The notes beneath the pieces are model-generated. The model was not told the DNA's origin. It saw nothing but the letters and a program-made list of their open reading frames with translations, and did no database searches. A stretch of 64,000 bases of DNA, from positions 1 to 64,000 of the forward strand of contig CAWHEG010000012.1 in the NCBI GenBank assembly GCA_963828405.1, written 5' to 3'. Numbering within the stretch: position 1 is the first letter of the stretch; each line of letters opens with the position of its first letter. Shown one piece after another: positions 61,561-64,000 of the stretch. The translations under genes and the position numbers were made by a program. This DNA is from JANMJD01 sp963828405. Lineage in GTDB: Bacteria > Actinomycetota > Acidimicrobiia > Acidimicrobiales > Ilumatobacteraceae.

Positions 61561-61929
61561 TCAGAGCGCGTGTGGCGTCCGTTGCCCGCGGCTGCCCGCC
61601 GATGTCTTCTCGTGCCCGGCGACACCATGACGAGCATGTCGCCCGGTCATCCAGCGCGTCACCACCACCGCAACCGCGACCGGAAGCAGCCCGACGAGGA
61701 GCACTTCGTCGCGCGACAGCCCGTCGATGTTGGGTTGCAGGTCCTCCTCGGTCGCCCATCCGAACCAGAACTCGCTCACCAGGATGCCGACACCGAAGTA
61801 GACGGCCGATACCAGCGCCCACAGCCACTTCGGGGCGGACCGCCCGGAGAGCAGGTGGGCGAGAAGTCCGAAGCCGATCGACATCGCCGCGAGGTAGAGC
61901 AGTCCTCTCGATCCAAGGTCCCAATCCAT
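61561..61929 (-). CDS. Small three-helix membrane protein
   Basis: A 122-residue protein with three likely membrane segments (GLLYLAAMSIGFGLLAHLL, WLWALVSAVYFGVGILVSEF and VLLVGLLPVAVAVVVTRWM) and a basic, Gly-rich C-terminal tail. AAGGAG lies 6 bases before the ATG at 61929. No family was recognised. It is isolated between the pilin gene and a toxin-antitoxin pair. Confidence 0.6.
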   Translation of the reverse strand: MDWDLGSRGLLYLAAMSIGFGLLAHLLSGRSAPKWLWALVSAVYFGVGILVSEFWFGWATEEDLQPNIDGLSRDEVLLVGLLPVAVAVVVTRWMTGRHARHGVAGHEKTSAGSRGQRTPHAL

Positions 61930-62274
61930 CGCAGTCTCCTTCCCGGGCACTGCCTCGGACGAACGACGGTACGTGGCAATGCACCAGGTTCTCCCTGCTC
62001 AGCATGCTCCGCTCGCCCGCCGGCGGCCGCCAGGGGCGAAAGACCACACGTTCGGTGCGAAGGGATGAGTCCTCACGATGTTGTCGGTGGCGCCGGTGAT
62101 CAGCAACCGGTGCCGGTCTCGTTGTCGGCCCAGATGGCGAAGCTTGCCGATGACGCTCAAGCCGGGCTTGCCGTGCTCCTGGTCGCCGATATCTGATGGC
62201 AATCACGCTCAGCTCGGTATCGCTCGCCGGCGGACAGGTTGCAGCACGACCAACGGTGTGGCACAATTGTGTCC
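61930..62274. other. Gene-free stretch before the Phd/RelE pair
   Basis: About 345 bp with no convincing gene. The composition is less GC-biased and frames are broken on both strands. It contains the promoter and palindrome of the toxin-antitoxin operon at its right end. It may be the remains of an older gene or an insertion footprint; no repeats were seen. Confidence 0.45.
62239..62271 (+). promoter_or_regulatory. Promoter and palindromic operator of the Phd/RelE operon
   Basis: TTGCAG (62239-62244) and CACAAT (62262-62267), 17 bases apart, make a plausible sigma-70 promoter. The -10 box is embedded in the perfect palindrome CACAATTGTG (62262-62271), just before the antitoxin ATG at 62275. 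This is the expected layout for autorepression by a Phd-type antitoxin. Confidence 0.6.
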
Positions 62275-62553
62275 ATGACGACTGATTCGCTGCGAAACGT
62301 GAAGGACCGGTTTTCCGAATTCGTCGACCGCGTCGACCGCGAGCACGAACGGATCACCGTCACACGTAACGGGCGGCCGGCGGCGGTGCTGATCAGCCCC
62401 GACGATCTCGAGAGCCTCGAAGAAACCCTCGAACTCCTCGGCGACCACGCTGCGATCAGAGAACTCGTCGAAGCCGAGGCCGCCGTCGCTTCCGGCGACG
62501 TCATCCGGGGCGTCGACGCCGTCCGCTCGTTGCGGTCGTCGCCTACTCGATGA
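62275..62553 (+). CDS. Phd/YefM-family antitoxin
   Basis: A 92-residue antitoxin. The N-terminal DNA-binding part (NVKDRFSEFVDRVDREHERITVTRNGRPAAVLISPDDLESLEETL in pieces) is the family core; the C-terminal acidic helix would neutralise the toxin. The stop overlaps the toxin ATG by 4 bases. The upstream palindrome supports autoregulation. Its closeness to the genome's aceE/rnhA region shows no sign of a mobile element. Confidence 0.9.
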   Translation: MTTDSLRNVKDRFSEFVDRVDREHERITVTRNGRPAAVLISPDDLESLEETLELLGDHAAIRELVEAEAAVASGDVIRGVDAVRSLRSSPTR

Positions 62554-62828
62554 CGGACACCGGCTACGAGCTCGTCGTCGCCCGACCCGCTGCACGGGCA
62601 ATCGCCGAACATCTGCCTGAGGCGGTGAGTGCGGCGGTCATCGACTTCATCACCGGTGCACTCATCGAGAATCCCCACCGAGTCGGCCGGGAGCTACGTC
62701 GCGAGCTCTCGGGCATCTACAGCGCACGTCGCGGGAGCTATCGCGTGCTTTTCCGGATCGACCAGCGCCATCGGACGGTGACGGTCCTGCGCATAGATCA
62801 CCGCGGTGACGTATACAGAACGCTCTAA
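62550..62828 (+). CDS. RelE/ParE-family toxin
   Basis: A 92-residue toxin. It reads YELVVARPAARAIAEHLPEAV, then NPHRVGRELRRELSGIYSARRGSYRVLFRID and RTVTVLRIDHRGDVYR, the usual RelE order of helix pair, basic loop and Arg-rich sheet. RelE relatives cleave mRNA in the ribosome; ParE relatives poison gyrase. The RGSYRVLFRID and IDHRGDVYR positions favour RelE. Translationally coupled to the antitoxin. Confidence 0.9.
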   Translation: MTDTGYELVVARPAARAIAEHLPEAVSAAVIDFITGALIENPHRVGRELRRELSGIYSARRGSYRVLFRIDQRHRTVTVLRIDHRGDVYRTL

Positions 62829-62870
62829 TCAGTCGGCTGTGGTGTTCTGCACCTGGTGTGCACCTGGAGG

Positions 62871-63347
62871 CTAGAACAGGGTCGCCGGCCCGTCGAACAC
62901 ACCAGGCGGAGGGGCGGCGAGGAACGGACCGCGCGCCGCGGCCACGGCGAAGCCATCGACCATGTCGTTCATCCGGTCGCCGGAATGACCCTTGACCCAG
63001 GTGAACGACACGTCGGCCCGGGAGCGCACGAGATCGATGAGCGGCTCCCAGAGATCGCGGTTGGCGACAGGCTGGCGTTGGGAGTTCTTCCAGCCACGGG
63101 CCAGCCAGCCCCGCCACCAGTGATCTCGGAAGCAGTTGACGACGTACGTGGAGTCCGACACCACCTCGACGGGCCCCTCGAGCACTCGCAGCGCCTCGAG
63201 TACGGCCTGCACCTCCATGCGCTGGTTGGTCGTGTGCGGCGCGCCGCCCGACCCCCACGGCGCGCCGGCCGGCGAGACCGCCCAGGCCCATCCCCCCGGG
63301 CCGGGATTCCCCTGGCAGGCACCATCGGTGTACACAACCATCTTCAC
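62871..63347 (-). CDS. rnhA: Ribonuclease HI
   Basis: A 158-residue enzyme degrading RNA in RNA-DNA hybrids. All four acidic residues are visible: YTDGACQGNPGPGGW (Asp8), QRMEVQAVLEAL (Glu), VVSDSTYVVNCF (Asp) and GDRMNDMVDGFA (Asp); the His-containing loop is in VKGHSGDRMND. The GTG at 63347 gives MKMVVYTDGA; an ATG at 63341 is the alternative. Divergent from aceE. Confidence 0.94.
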   Translation of the reverse strand: MKMVVYTDGACQGNPGPGGWAWAVSPAGAPWGSGGAPHTTNQRMEVQAVLEALRVLEGPVEVVSDSTYVVNCFRDHWWRGWLARGWKNSQRQPVANRDLWEPLIDLVRSRADVSFTWVKGHSGDRMNDMVDGFAVAAARGPFLAAPPPGVFDGPATLF

Positions 63348-63392
63348 GGGCTCTGACGGTATCGGCACCGCGTCGTGCGAGAATGGGTTCCT

Positions 63393-64000
63393 ATGATTTT
63401 CGACGGCTTCGTCCATCAGCTGCCCGACACCGATCCGGGTGAGACGATCGAGTGGCTCGACAGCCTCGACGCGGTGATCGAGACCCACGGCAAGACGCGG
63501 GCGAGATTCCTGCTCTCGAAACTGCTCGAGCGGGCCCGCGAGGCGCAGGTGAGCTTCCCGGCGACCGTCTCGACGCCGTACGTCAACACCATTCCCCGGG
63601 AGAACGAGCCATGGTTCCCGGGCGACGAGTACCTCGAGCGGCGGATCCGCGCGTACATCCGTTGGAACGCAGCGGCGATGGTGGTCAACGCCAACAAACG
63701 GGCCGAGGGCATCGGCGGCCACCTGTCGACCTTCGCCAGCTCGGCCAGCCTGTACGAGATCGGCTTCAACCACTTCTTCAAGGGCAAGGAGGACGGCCAG
63801 GCCGGCGACCACATCCTCTTCCAGGGGCATGCCGCACCCGGCATCTACGCCCGTGCCTTTCTCGAGGGACGCCTGACCGAGGACGACCTCGACCACTTCC
63901 GCCGGGAGATCGGCCGGCCGGGCCGGGGTTTGTCGAGCTACCCCCACCCCCGTCTGATGCCGAACTTCTGGGAGTTCCCCACCGTCTCGATGGGCCTCGG
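63393..64000 (+). CDS. aceE: Pyruvate dehydrogenase E1 (AceE), 3' truncated by the window
   Basis: The first 202 residues of a homodimeric-type E1, which decarboxylates pyruvate using thiamine diphosphate. Recognised by DPGETIEWLDSLDAV, TPYVNTIPRENEPWFPGDE, YIRWNAAAMVVNANKR, GIGGHLSTFASSASLYEIGFNHFF and HPRLMPNFWEFPTVSMGLG. Actinobacteria and gamma-proteobacteria use this single-chain E1. The ATG at 63393 starts MIFDGFVHQLPD. The gene continues past the right edge. Confidence 0.93.
   Translation, partial: MIFDGFVHQLPDTDPGETIEWLDSLDAVIETHGKTRARFLLSKLLERAREAQVSFPATVSTPYVNTIPRENEPWFPGDEYLERRIRAYIRWNAAAMVVNANKRAEGIGGHLSTFASSASLYEIGFNHFFKGKEDGQAGDHILFQGHAAPGIYARAFLEGRLTEDDLDHFRREIGRPGRGLSSYPHPRLMPNFWEFPTVSMGL

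Overview
The window is a GC-rich contig with two parts of different origin. Roughly the first 2.5 kb (end of moeA, moaD, a kinase-like protein and a C/G-run intergenic spacer) looks like a Burkholderiales-type betaproteobacterium. Everything from about 2.5 kb to the end looks like a high-GC actinobacterium, most likely Acidimicrobiia. Evidence for that is a mycothiol synthase (MshD), a DUF3499 protein, a HisA/HisF/HisH/HisB/HisC set with 4-base overlaps, many GTG starts and a homodimeric-type pyruvate dehydrogenase E1. The join near 2.4-2.5 kb is most simply an assembly chimera. Single-base indels break at least ten genes, which suggests uncorrected long-read sequence, so broken genes here should not be read as natural pseudogenes.

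Region 1 (2.67-21.3 kb) is the highlight: a corrinoid-dependent methyl-transfer locus. It has an OppABC-(DF) uptake system, an MttB-family methyltransferase with no in-frame amber codon (the non-pyrrolysine, glycine-betaine-like type), a B12-binding methyl carrier, a methyl-corrinoid:tetrahydrofolate methyltransferase, an ASKHA/2Fe-2S corrinoid activase, a MetF-like reductase, DUF1638 and PF13769 proteins of unknown function, and an IclR regulator. After a small PIN toxin-antitoxin pair come a dimethylglycine/sarcosine-dehydrogenase-like flavoprotein with a folate-binding GcvT domain and both ETF subunits. The simplest model is import of a quaternary amine, removal of the first methyl by the B12 route, removal of the next by the flavoprotein, with both carbons entering the folate pool and electrons leaving through ETF. 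The same 11-13-11 inverted repeat lies in front of the corrinoid carrier/MetF pair and in front of the flavoprotein, and is a candidate shared operator.

Region 2 (21.3-40.3 kb) is housekeeping: a small lipoprotein, a histidine phosphatase, a membrane protein, a zinc-ribbon coiled-coil protein, a class A PBP, an oxidoreductase, an ECF sigma factor, trpB2-trpC, a two-component system, hisI-trpE-ygfZ, an Excalibur-like surface protein, GroES and hisCBHAF. Region 3 (40.4-50.4 kb) holds a candidate structured small RNA with its own promoter and terminator, nth, mshD, pepF, rlmN, a phosphotransferase/DUF6285 pair, an M23 peptidase, an ABC ATPase, an SRPBCC protein and a small secreted protein. Phased 11-bp direct repeats in front of that secreted protein resemble those between the response regulator and histidine kinase genes.

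Region 4 (50.5-61.3 kb) is a type IV pilus locus: a coiled-coil protein, PilB, PilC, three prepilin-type proteins, PilD, PilT, a DUF429 protein and a PilA-like major pilin. Region 5 (61.5-64 kb) has a small membrane protein, a Phd/RelE toxin-antitoxin pair, RNase HI and the start of aceE. I saw no rRNA, tRNA, CRISPR, insertion sequence or prophage.
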